Shown: positions 21,787 to 32,322 of the stretch, in pieces
How the letters are laid out: each line of letters opens with the position of its first letter
How positions within the stretch are numbered: the stretch's first letter is position 1
Assembly: GCA_031771865.1 (NCBI GenBank)
Contig: JASISA010000022.1
Span: forward strand, 1,240,001-1,304,000
Direction: 5' to 3'
Source of the DNA: Nothophaeocryptopus gaeumannii
Taxonomy: Eukaryota > Ascomycota > Dothideomycetes > Mycosphaerellales > Mycosphaerellaceae
DNA length: 64,000 nt
Notes under the pieces: model-generated
What the model was told of the DNA's origin: nothing
Seen by the model: only the letters and a program-made list of their open reading frames with translations
The model's database searches: none
Position numbers and translations under genes: made by a program

Positions 21787-24779
21787 ATGAATCAAGACTC
21801 GTCATCGTGGGAAACGAACACCGCTCGATGGAGAGACGCCACGGCTTTGTTTGAGCCTGCTGAGAACAAGAGTAATACACCGACAAGCTCTGGTCCTTCC
21901 CGGCCGCCAGCTCCGCATCTATCCGCGCCCCCTGCTGTGAACCCAGCGACTCAGAGCTCCCTCATCCTCGATCAATTCACATCAGCGAATGCCTGGATCG
22001 GGAAGTCACGGCCCTTGCAGCAGCGTGAGCCAGGCGTCTACGAGGGTCTGCCACGATGGACTCATCCCTACGCGAACTCTGTTTCCGCGCTGTCTAGTTG
22101 CCATACACGTCCGCTGTACGAGCGCCACACGCCGGCTCCAGGTGGCGACTCTCACTACTACGATCCGCAGCGGCTAGCAACTACTTCACCTCGTGAGACA
22201 TCTGTTGCCTCTTGGCGAAGCTTACACCACCACCATGATCGTCGCATGAGCTCGAGCCATACCACCGATGCCCCACTGACACTTCACATACCTCAGGCTA
22301 ATAAAGGTATGTATAAGACTTACGCTCCCTGAACCGACAATCATCACATGCTGCATCTGTGCCGCTCCTTTGGTCTCATTGCACTGACCATGCTGGCGTC
22401 ATGACAGATCTGCCAAGAATCAACCCGACAAGCAATGCTTTACCCTCCGACACTCAGTCCCACAGCAATTACTCATCGTCGACCACATCGACCTCGCTAC
22501 CTTCATTTGCCTCTCTGAAGGGCCAGACTTATCGCGTCGACGATGCGGACGAGCCTGAAATCGCACCAATGTCCTCGAGGCTCTCATGCTATTTGTGCAC
22601 CAAATTGCGCCCTCTAGTCAAAGAGGTTACCGATGCCGTTGTTGAGCTTGACGAAAGCGTCCAAACTTACTGCAGCAGAACGATCATCACACGCGTGCGT
22701 TCCCCTTTAACATCTATCGCCCCACTGTTACCTCTTCATCAATAGCGCATATACTGACCGGTACAAAGCCTCCCGAAGTCCCGAATGACAGTCCGATACG
22801 TGCCGTCCATTGGATTCTGGAGAGGCTTCGAAATGCAAAGCTGGACATCAAAGATGCGACGCGCCGGGCCCAGACAGGTTCTTACTATGCACCCCAAGCA
22901 ACTGGATCATCGGACGCAAGTCGTAACTTGTCACCGCTGAATCCACTGAAAAGACCAGCCGAGCGCTGGGAGAGAGACGATTTGCGGGGCCCGAAACGAC
23001 CTCGATCTGGCGCTTCGAGCGAGCAGCAGTATCAGCATCAACCTGTATTTGCCCTGCGTGAAGATCGTCGAGGCTCTATCGACTTCGCGTCCCAATCTCG
23101 CCTAGGCTACTCGCCTCCTTCAACGGAGTCTTTGCCAGGATCCGCGCATCCAAGGCAAACATCGCCACCTTTTGCAAACCGTCCTAACTTATCCCTCCCT
23201 TCGCCTTCTTCACTGGCGTATCCGCTTTCTGCCGCTCCTTCCTTGCCTCCGCCCACGGCTCCTTCTGTTGGATCGCCACCAACTTCCTATCAGGCAGCAC
23301 CGTCCATTCACACGGTGTCAACGAGCTCCGCCACCTCTGCTCATATTGCTGACCTGCAGCATCAGGTCACCCTGAAGTCTCTCGCTTTGCAGACCCTACA
23401 AAGCGAATACGCGTCCCTACTGCAAAAGTTGCAGCGTGAGCGTGTCAAGAGCCAAGCAATCGAAAAGAAGACGAGTGTTGCTGACCAAGAAGTCAACGAC
23501 CTGACTGGTAAGAACGAGGATTTGAGTGATCAGGTCAAATGTCTCACTTCCCAGCTCGAAGAGAGCGAAAAGAAACGGGAAGTGGAACGATCGGAGGCGC
23601 AACGGGAGAAAGACCAGTGGGGACGCATGCTAGAAATGTCTGGTCGCCTGCATGCCAAGGTCGACAATGAAAGGCAGCGCTTGCTGGAAGAGAAAGCGTC
23701 GTTGGTGCGACGTATTGAGTCGTACAAAGAGGGCTCTGCATCTGCTACTTCTCCGAATGAGAAAGAGGTCGTCCATACAGCAGGTGAGGAACCTGGACCC
23801 CGCGGCGTCAATATTCCGGATACCGCGGAACGCCTTCTTACTAAGGACTCTCCAAATGCGCCAGCGCCAGCGGAACAGCCGGGAGGATTCTCTGCGGAAC
23901 ATGAGAAACTCGAAGCCACAGGATTGAAGCGAGAGATCGTGCAACTCCATGCCCGGATTGATGCCTTGAGATTCACTCTTCAGCAGGTGAAACACAACAA
24001 CGTCGCTTGGGAGGATCAAGCACGAAACTTCATACATCAGAGTCACTCGACGGGCGATGATATTGACCGTGTATTGAAGGTCGACGAAGCTAAGATGACG
24101 GTTTGCCTGTCACCCAGCGGCCGATCGACTCCTGCGCGACAGAAACCCAAATGGTCGCCCACCCAGATTACCTCAACTGTACCATCAGCTTACCACTCTG
24201 ACGTGCGCAAGTCTACATCGTCGTCGTCATCGAAGCCCGCCGCGACCCTTCAAGTGATGATTGGAGGAAAGATGACGAAAGCAGACATCGCAACAGTGGC
24301 TCGCGCGACCTCGCCCTCAAATCCAGAAGAGTTGGGTTTCGCTGTGCCGCCTACCACATCCAGTCCAGAAGATTTGATACGAGCGCTCGGTCCGGTGCCT
24401 AGCAAGACGGCGTCTTTGCAACTGGGCACGTCGAGCCTGTTGCAACCAGACGGGAAGCGAGAAGTCGGGAAGGTGGAACGACAAATGCCTGACCTGCGGC
24501 CAGGGATTGAGCGACCAACATCTCCCCACACGCTCATATCACAGCTCCCCTGGGGAGGTGCTTGACGACGGATCTTCTGTTTCTGCAGAAGGGTATACCA
24601 GCGAGCCCGAGGCATCGAGAATGATGACGAGACATCCACCCTTACCACCTCTCAGGCTCAACACGGCGGCAACACCGACACCCGTACAGTTTCGCGACAG
24701 TGCTTATGGCTCTGCTTCAATCATGTTACCACCAGCTCGACCAGCGCATCGAGACATGCCGCCGCGTACCCACGTTTGA
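21787..24779 (+). CDS. Long coiled-coil protein with one CxxC, function unknown
   Basis: I do not recognise this protein. Exons 21787-22306, 22408-22694 and 22769 onward join in frame across two introns (101 and 74 nt, both with good GT-AG and CTGAC-type branch sites). The N-terminal third is Ser/Thr/Pro-rich. Then comes LSCYLCTKLRPLVKEVTDAV, a single CxxC followed by a helix, and PIRAVHWILERLRNAKLDIK. Basic and proline-rich parts precede a coiled coil (LQHQVTLKSLALQTLQSEYA to REKDQWGRMLEMSGRL, then ARIDALRFTLQQVKHNN). The main frame stops at 24565. A 31-nt GT-AG segment (24558-24588), if spliced, would join PWG to EGYTSEPEASRMM and end at 24779, giving 928 residues. The start is the first ATG in the frame, with 520 nt open upstream. 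CxxC, basic and coiled-coil parts suggest a nuclear regulator, but no zinc finger is complete. Confidence 0.7.
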
Positions 24780-25203
24780 CATTAGTTGCAATTTACGATA
24801 TTCATTTCCGAAGTACGAGGGGAACTCTTCCAAAAGCTTGCAAGCGAAGGCGTTCGGCGTGTTGTAGAGTCTGACCTAGCATGGTCTTGGCCGCAGTTGC
24901 CCATGGCCCACACTGTATGAACAGTCTTCGGAGAGATGCTTATTAAGATCGAAGCACATGGGTGGCTAACTTGCTACGAATCGATGCCTTTTGTGTCTCA
25001 CGTGCCCCCGCATTCAGACATGGCCGCGGTTTTCCTGCCTGCGTTTCATACGGCGATGTGCTCTTACTATTCCAAATACTCTGTTCTCTCGAGCTAAGCG
25101 ATTTGGTAAGCATGCGCTGGGCTAGGGTCCAATGTGTAGCGCCGTTCGGGGTTCGGGGTCCCTGGTCTGCACGCAAACTCAGCGACCGAGTTCTGCAGCT
25201 AGG
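24780..25203. other. Intergenic, no gene seen
   Basis: About 420 bp between the coiled-coil gene and the transposon. Frames on both strands (24943-25230, 24962-25237) mirror each other and have no domain. Presumed 3' UTR and spacer. Confidence 0.45.
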
Positions 25204-27557
25204 GATCGGATCACAAATCACGGTGATCACACGCTAACGGTTATAGGCTTAGCGTGATCCAATTTCAAAGGTGCCGCTTGATCATCATTTAATATTAGCC
25301 TATCGGAGGGCTAGCTGGGCTTCAGATGCGCATATAGATAGGTAGGTGAATGAAAAAATCTCGCATATAACAACAACGCTGTATACAACGCGCATATAAC
25401 TACAACTTGTCAGTCTGCTGAGCCCAGTATGCATCGTCATTGCTAACGCCCATCTGTACGAGGTCTGCCTCGAGCTGTATTAGCGCCTCGCGCACCTCAT
25501 CGTCGTCAATTGCTGACCAATGAGGCTTCCTTTGTAGCGCCCGTTCATTCACGTAGATAAACCAAAGTTTATCTAGTTTATCTTGTGACAGTCGGTTCCG
25601 CAGCTTGTTGAGAATAAGGTTCAGTACTGAGAAGGAGCGTTCTGCAGGTACTGAGTTCGAAGGCGTAATAGCCAGTCGATAACCAACGGTTGCGAGCTCT
25701 GAGTAAACGTTTTTGACGTATAACCAAAATGCTTTTGCGTTATGACGCAGGGTCCAGACTTGTGTAGCGTTGTAAGTGAATAGAAACTGTTTTTTACAGT
25801 AGAAATCGTACTGCTGAACCACTTTGGAGGCATCTACGCCACACTGGATTGCAACGGTTATAAGCGCGTCGCATATAGCCTGATCCGGTACAAACGGCAC
25901 GCTCTGTTCGTTGTGTGAAGGATCCAGTATATAACCAGCAATTACTGCAGGTGTAGTCAATCGATTGGATTGCTTTTCACGAGCAATAAACTGAACTTTG
26001 AAGCGCTCCTTGATCATTTGAAGGACTGTTGTATGGTTGGTTGATGAATAGGGGATTGTCGAATCCTTTGTGAGTGGCTCGTTCGCAGCTGTCATATGCG
26101 CGACAGCGTTGTAAATGTGCAGCCAGGCAGGGATTATATGCGCGACGGTTGTATGGTCAGCCTCAGATTTCGTGATTTCTTCGTCGATTGGGCCCAATAG
26201 CGTGTCCAGTACCTGCAAGTTGCGCCAAAACGCCTCGCTAAGAACGATATAAGCGAGGGCGTTATGCACCGTTGCGTTGTCGTCTGCAGTATTCTTACGA
26301 GCAAGGTTTCGGAGCGCCGTTTCGCTGCGGCGTATGCAGCGGATAAGGCGCAGCTGTGAGCCCCAGCGCGTTATCACATGAATAACGAGGGCCCAAGCTT
26401 TGCCGTTATTAAGTGAACGCATTTCTTCCTTCAGCGCTTCGTAATACTTTAGAGAGTCTCTAAAGCTTGTGGCAATGGTCTGTGCTTGTAGTAGCGTCGT
26501 TTTGAACTAATCAGTAGTCACGATATCCTTGATCAAGAGCTGAAGTGAATAACTTCCGCAGGGAACAAAGAATACGTGCCTAAGGCTGGGCATTATATGC
26601 AAGCTTCGCCACATGGCGCGCATTAAAGGGCATGTATCCGTAACAATTGAGTTCAGTCGTTGCAGATCCGGAACGATCTCATTAGCTTTCTTTGCAACGG
26701 CTGCAGCCATATATGCAGCGTCTGCAGTAGATTGAGTCCAAGATTGTTGACGTAACGTAGAAAGCGCCGTGCATATGGTCGTTGACGCAGTATGTCTGTA
26801 TACGCGCTTTTGCAAGGGTCGTTGTCTCGTCCGTTATAAGGTTAACTAATCCAGTGCCCTTCTTCAGTATAATGAGGCTCTCAAGACGCTTAGCCGTTGT
26901 ATTGTATGCATCTACAAGCAATTCATCCCCGAGCTCTTTGGCAGACGGCAGTCTAATCGCAGAGTTAATCGACTGGAATAACTCCTTGGACCAATCATCT
27001 TCGTAGCATGTGAAAGGACGGTTGTTCATATATGCCGCTAATGCAGCCTTTCTGCGGATCATCTTGAAACGAACGGGCTCGATAGTCGCTGGCGTAAGAT
27101 TGGAGGCAATCGTGGCATCGTCTAGTATACGAATCTGCGTCTGACCCTTGTCTTTAATCGCTTGATATGCGCGGCAGTCGCGCTTGAGGTGGTCGCTTTC
27201 AACGGTCGTGTGTTTGGCGTGCGTCCAGTTACGATATTTGCAGTGCGCAACAAGGCCCTTTGCGCCGTTGATATGCTTGTAGTTCATCGCTCTATGCACC
27301 CAATCGTAGCACGGACGGCCCTTCCCGTGATGTAGGCGGAGGTCGACATTGCCAAATCGAAGCTGCGCTGACATAGTGCACGCATATAACGCGCATGTAG
27401 AGGTTGTTGTTGATGTAAAAAGACAAGTTAATAAGTAAGTGAGGTAGCTGAAAACGCGGTACGCGTGTGTCGGCTACTTCCGTTTTACGCTAAGACACGA
27501 AGCCTCCAATCAGAGGCCGTGATTACGTGATTCCAATTTCCACGTGATGATCAGATC
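25204..27557 (-). mobile_element. hAT-type DNA transposon, degraded (ends tentative)
   Basis: A roughly 2.35-kb element around a broken hAT transposase. Imperfect inverted sequence lies at both sides: left GATCGGATC (25204-25212) and CACAAATCACGG to 25223; right, read on the minus strand, GATCTGATC (27557-27549) and later AATCACGTAATCACGG (to 27517). The right copy carries an extra 15-20 nt. Subterminal GCATATAAC-type words recur inside both ends. No clear 8-bp target-site duplication flanks these limits, so the exact ends are uncertain. Codon and base use (many TTA, ATA, GCATATA words) differ from neighbouring genes, as expected for an insertion. Confidence 0.6.
25400..27374 (-). pseudogene. 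hAT transposase, disrupted
   Basis: Reading from the ATG at 27374, the first part holds a Cys/His-rich segment (HCKYRNWTHAKHTTVESDHLK), perhaps a BED-like finger, then the hAT RNase-H start LVNLITDETTT. The frame is lost by +1 near 26715 (between TSTILDS and TADAAYMAAA) and continues with IVTDTCPLMRAMW to position 26510. There a single in-frame TAG (26509-26507) interrupts. The same frame then resumes at once and runs to 25400 with FRDSLKYYEALKEEM, WALVIHVITRWGSQLR and the C-terminal hAT dimerisation block VPAERSFSVLNLILNKLRN. With only two lesions the copy looks fairly young; it cannot make full transposase as it stands. The TAG could come from CAG by a C-to-T change, as RIP would cause, but one site proves nothing. 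Confidence 0.85.
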
Positions 27558-27727
27558 ACAAAGGTTTATTTGATGTCATTTAATGGTCGCTATCTGCAGC
27601 AGAGTTACTTGGGTACACGAAAGACAAATAACGAAATGCATCATTCTGTCATTGAAGGCACCTTCTACTTGGGTTGACTTGTGCGAAGGAACGAACTCAG
27701 CGTCGCCGTGACTACGTTAGCCATCGG

Positions 27728-29875
27728 TCAGTCTCCAATGACAGATCTAGCATCTTCCGCGACGACACCCACTTTGCCTTTCGAATCGTACTCGATGTCC
27801 CGAACTTGGTCAGTTTCTTCAGACACAGCTACTCCATGCACTATCGGAATCAGTCGATAGCTCATTTCCTCCCATTTTAGGTTCATTGCGCGGATCTGAT
27901 TCTGGTTCCGAGTTGGCCACACGTAGCAGATAGCCCAATATAAAGTGAAGGATAGAACGAAGCTCAACATCCACTGAATGCGAAGGATTCAAGGTCAGTA
28001 CATGACTTTGCGTGATTGACGAAGAGAAGTACATACCCCGAGATGTCCAAGTTTTTGTGCCGGGATGCTCACATTGGCTCCTAACGTTCCCACAAAGCCC
28101 GGGAATGGAAGCACCACGCCAATAACGTACGCCAGAACAGCCTGCACGTTCCATCCGCGATGGTAATAGTAGTGCTGGTTGTCCTTCGAGCCAACATATA
28201 GATGCTCGATGAACACATTCCCGCGTGTAAGCAGAAAATAGTCCGCGATCATGATCGCTACGACAGACGCCATGAACAGCCCGTACCCTGACAGGAACGT
28301 CGTAAAGGTCGCTGCACTTGCCATGATCTTCCAGGGACAGATAGCGAAGCCCAAGAACTCCACGAGCAGCTGGCCGCGCGGAATGGTGAGATACCGTGGG
28401 AAGAGCATCGTGCTGTCCGAGCCAAACGGGATCATGTTAGCCGCGATGTTTGTGCCAAGTAGCGAGACACACCAGCCAGCTGCAGCAAAGAATACCGCCG
28501 TCCTCGTTCCGGCCGACCAGTATCTCGTCAGTATCGCATCCAGCAGGTCCCACTGGTTCCAGAGTTCCAGCCCCCAAGAGTTGTTAATTGCGGCCGTAGC
28601 GAGAATTCCAAGGGAGGCTGACAGCGTCACTGCGATTGGATTTGAGATTAGCTGTGAATACATTGCGCCAGTCTTGGTTCGAGACCACCGAGCAAGATCC
28701 GGTTGGTTTGTTATTAACGTCGCTGTGTTTCCCATCCCGGCGTTGATTGAAGAGACGAAGAACCAGCCCCATCCACTCGCGCTCGACGATGATGTCGTGC
28801 TAATGTGGCCCAGTCCAATCTTGCTTCTCGTATTAACCATGCAAAAGATGAAGAGGCCGAAGATTGCCGGAAGCATCACGATTGCCTTGAACCAAAAGAA
28901 CTTCTTCAACTGATAGGGTCTCAAGAAGGTGAAGGGTAGGTGGATCAGCCAGAATAGGAAGCTACGGTCCGGGTCAGCGTGATGATTTTGCAATGCAGCG
29001 GAACGAAATAAGACTCACAATGCCAGCATGCCTGCGGAAGTAATGCCAACACTGCGCGGTATACTGTTGGGTATGTCTGTGTAATTGTGTGCAAACACAG
29101 CTCGAAGCATGTTTGCGAGAAATGATGACCCAGAGTATAATTGCACCTGGAAAACGTTAGCTCACTGACATAGACGTATTTCCAAGGAGTTCAAGAAGAT
29201 ACACACCCCGTACCAAATCACCGCGAGGAACGCCCTGATCCCAACGAAGTAGTAAGATCCCCACATGCCGAATACACTCCTTCCTACTACCTGGAGACAT
29301 AGTGTTAGCCACATTTCATAGTGAACGTTCACTCTTTTGCCTTGTCTTACAGGGTAGCCAATGTGGTAGCTGAAAAGACCGGCAAATTGTCATTAGCAGG
29401 CATTTTGCAGAGGCCACCTGCGGCAGAGTAATTCCTAGCAAACTCACACACTGGCGCAACGAGAGTTGAAGAACATCGTGATCGAAGAAATCAACTGGGA
29501 CAGGAAGATGGTCAAAATTGCTTGCCACCTAGATTAGAATGAATCAGCGCACGAGCCCTGGGGTCTTGACACTTTCCAACCTCACCAGTTCAGGCCAATT
29601 CCGATCATAGTACTTCCCAATGTCCAGTTACCAAAGGACAGTCCCCAATAGAAAATGACATAGTTGTACCAGCGCCACGTTCTTTTCTCGGGAGGCGTCG
29701 GATCCAGGTCTTCGTTTGACCAAGTTGGACCAGAGATGCTGTGGCCGTGCTGATCCGGCGCGGTATCTGAGACCTGCACCCATTCCTTGAAATTGCTACA
29801 GCTCGAGAAGCCCTTTCTTGCGTTACGCTTCTTCTCTTGCAGTTGCTCCTTCTGCAGAGAACTCAGTAACCTCAT
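27728..29875 (-). CDS. NCS1-family nucleobase/allantoin-type permease
   Basis: A 590-residue plasma-membrane permease of the NCS1 family (uracil, allantoin, purine-cytosine and related proton symporters). Seven exons: 29875-29586, 29528-29448, 29369-29351, 29290-29207, 29146-29019, 28961-28037 and 27973-27728. The six introns are 57-78 nt and all GT-AG; the third exon is only 19 nt. Landmarks: the cytosolic PPEKRTWRWYNYVIFYWGLSF at the first membrane segment, SIGIGLNWWQA-type turn (here MIGIGLNWWQAILT), FNSRCASVYHIGYPVVGR, SVFGMWGSYYFVGIRA, and the central INAGMGNTATLITNQPDLARW with the NQPD substrate-site motif. About 12 hydrophobic segments are visible. The DYFLLTRG loop also fits the Fur subfamily. 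The specific substrate cannot be read from sequence. It is divergent from a dioxygenase gene across a GATA-site-rich promoter. Confidence 0.9.
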
Positions 29876-29917
29876 CTCGCTGGTTTTTGTGCCCCTTCTC
29901 CGAGCAGGCTCAATATG

Positions 29918-30410
29918 AGATAGAGGTTAACATTCAGTATGGCAGGGTAGATAGGCGTCTGACGAAAGGAGCGCAGAGAGATAACACACTTGCCTCACGT
30001 CCATCTGTACGGAGTCGCCGTACACGGTGTTGCGGCAGGGTAGCTTTGGCATGCGCTCAACCCATGCCGACTCACGGCGTGTACTCGGAGTCGAAGTCCG
30101 GCTCGTTATCAAGATAATGGACGACCCGAGGCCAAGCTTTTGGCGAGGCCTTGGCGCGGCCGCGACTTCGCTCCTGTTTTGTGACGCTCGTTGTCCTTCA
30201 AGACGTCGACATCTTCAACATCCATCGCCAACGCTCGCCGATGAAGAGCTTCTACAGATGTACCAACCCATGATGCTGTTGTGAGCATGTCTCGTGGAGG
30301 GTTGCAACATCTGGCAAGTGTGGCCATCTCCGAAATGGCCAGGATCAAGAGCGGCCAGTACAAAGATAGGCGTCGGCCAGCCTATCTCACCGATGATCGT
30401 GGTACGATAG
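29918..30410. promoter_or_regulatory. Cluster of eight HGATAR sites (AreA/NIT2-type) in divergent promoter
   Basis: Sites fitting HGATAR, the core bound by fungal nitrogen GATA factors: AGATAG 29918, AGATAG 29949, AGATAA 29979, TTATCA 30106 (minus), AGATAA 30112, AGATAG 30364, CTATCT 30382 (minus), CGATAG 30405. By equal base use about 1.4 would be expected in 493 bp on both strands. The pair at 30106-30117 is back-to-back. The surrounding 684-bp gap (29876-30559) lies between the permease and dioxygenase starts and holds no gene. Confidence 0.6.
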
Positions 30411-30559
30411 CAGTCCGGAGCAGCTGAATTGACGTGTCCTTTGTGCGAGAACTGCCAGTGGTACTTTTGTCCCAGGTGGCAAGACTGTTCTACCTCCCTA
30501 GACGCACGGAGCGAAGACGGAAGAACCGTGCTAGCATCCACCAACTCCCGGTCACTGCC

Positions 30560-31683
30560 ATGGGAAGAAACACTCTGAGGAAAGCCTCCCGTTTCGACTC
30601 GGGCTCGTGCGATACCCTAGACGTCCACCGTTTGTCGAACTCGAATGTGAAGACAAACAGAGCGCAAGGCAATCGTGATGGCCCTCGAGAAATTGTCCTG
30701 ACAGAGGAAGAACGCCTCAAGAAGCTATACGACCCCACCAATATGCAAAAAGCTCTCGAGGGTCTGCACCAGGACGGTCTGCTTGTCCTGAAGGACGTAG
30801 TCGATGTAGGGCATGTAGACAAGCTCAGGGAGGTCATGACTTCCGAAACTCAGACTATCTTGCGTAATTCTGAAAGAGCAGGGTATGAATTCTTTTCGCT
30901 GCCAAATGCGTTCTACTGATTGATTTTAGATCGTACAACCAGGGAGTCAACTCCAACATCCTGCAGTGTCCGCCTTTGGCAAGAGCAGACTGCTTGTTCA
31001 ACGACGTCTACTTCAACCCCTACGTGGTACAATTGGCGAATGCCTATCTAGGATCTAGGCCCATCTGGAACTTTACAACGGGGAACAATGCATTGGCGGG
31101 TACAGGAGGCATGCGACAGCCTGTTCATAAGGATATCACCTTCCACCATCCATGTGCGCCATTCTTCTTGATCGCCAACATCGTACTGAGTGATTTCAAA
31201 GAGGAGAATGGTGCTACCGAATTCTGGCTTGGATCACATGCAAACACTACCAGCAACGATCAAGTTCCTTGTACTGAAGAGACCAAAGTCAGGACGCAGA
31301 AGCCAGGCGATCCTGCATGCCCAGTGAAACCCGAGATCGTTGAGGAGAGACGCAAAGTTCGGCCTCCGGTACAGCCGGAATGCCGGAAAGGAGATATCAT
31401 GATCCGTGATCTCCGAACATGGCACGCAGGCATGCCAAACCCGAGCCAAGAAGATCGACTTATGGCCGCCGTGGGCTATCAAGCACCTTGGTATCAGAAC
31501 AACACTCAGCGGCTTTTCCTACCCGTCAAGCATGCCAATTTCTTCATGAGGGCTGGGGGTTCTCCACTCGAAGTGAGGGCCAACTTCTTGGAAGACAAAG
31601 ACCTGGATCAGTTGTGGAGGAACTACGACTTCACTTTTGAGCCTTCGATTGGCGTTGATACCAAGGTTCTGGCAAGATTGTGA
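30560..31683 (+). CDS. Phytanoyl-CoA dioxygenase (PhyH) family Fe(II)/2OG oxygenase
   Basis: A 358-residue protein from two exons (30560-30882, 30930-31683; 47-nt intron). PhyH-family enzymes hydroxylate substrates with O2 and 2-oxoglutarate at a non-haem iron. The iron ligands are visible: HKD at residues 174-176 (RQPVHKDITFHH) and the distal His at about 273 in RDLRTWHAGMPNPS. An Arg a few residues later (QEDRLMAAVGYQAP) suits 2OG binding. The N-terminal helix region LEGLHQDGLLVLKDVVD is typical, and NIVLSDFKEENGATEFWLGSH is a standard PhyH core. The substrate is unknown. A farther upstream in-frame ATG (30434) would add 42 basic residues of low quality, so I prefer 30560. It is divergent from the NCS1 permease, which may import its substrate or that of the same pathway (inference). 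Confidence 0.88.
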
Positions 31684-32322
31684 TGCTGGTCTTGGAGAGG
31701 AATTTGAACGAGCTGTAACGAAGCCGATCTTGCCGAGGAGCGTAATCCGCATGGTGACGCTTTAACACGCCACTGTCCTTTCATTTACCGGCGATGACTT
31801 AAACGAAGACTTAGATGTTGAAGCAATATCGATTGGTCGTAACGAAAGTGTAGCTCTTGCATCTCGCTACAGTTCTCGCACGTATTTTCCAGAGCCACTT
31901 ACCCCACTGGATCATGATCTGTCATCTTGAGTTGCACACAAGACTAGGATAATTCGAGAGCCGCGCTGATGAGCTTTGTTCGTAAGCTATGTCAAGTGCC
32001 TAGACGAGTCTAAGCGAAGAAAGCATATGCAAGCAAGCATGTCATCCACCACGTTGGCTCAGTAACAGAATCCGCAGCAATTTGTCTGAGAACTGCGAGT
32101 ACCGCAATGTCGTGCGCTTGTACCTCCTGAATTCACATGCATGCCGGGAGCGGGCGGCACGTACCGTCCGTCGATTCCTTACATGCCGAGGTTCGTGCTG
32201 TGATGCAAGCTCGGAAACCATCCACCACCTCAACTTCACCACAAAAACCACTATCCAAACAAAAGTGTTTAGTCTCCCAGACCAAGGCCTCAAAAGCAAC
32301 ACACATCGACGCGTTCTCAAGC
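31684..32322. other. Intergenic region
   Basis: About 640 bp between two same-strand genes. The frame of the next gene is open upstream to 32137, but that part (Ser/Thr/Lys-rich) precedes the dehydrogenase fold start. No separate gene is seen. Confidence 0.5.
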
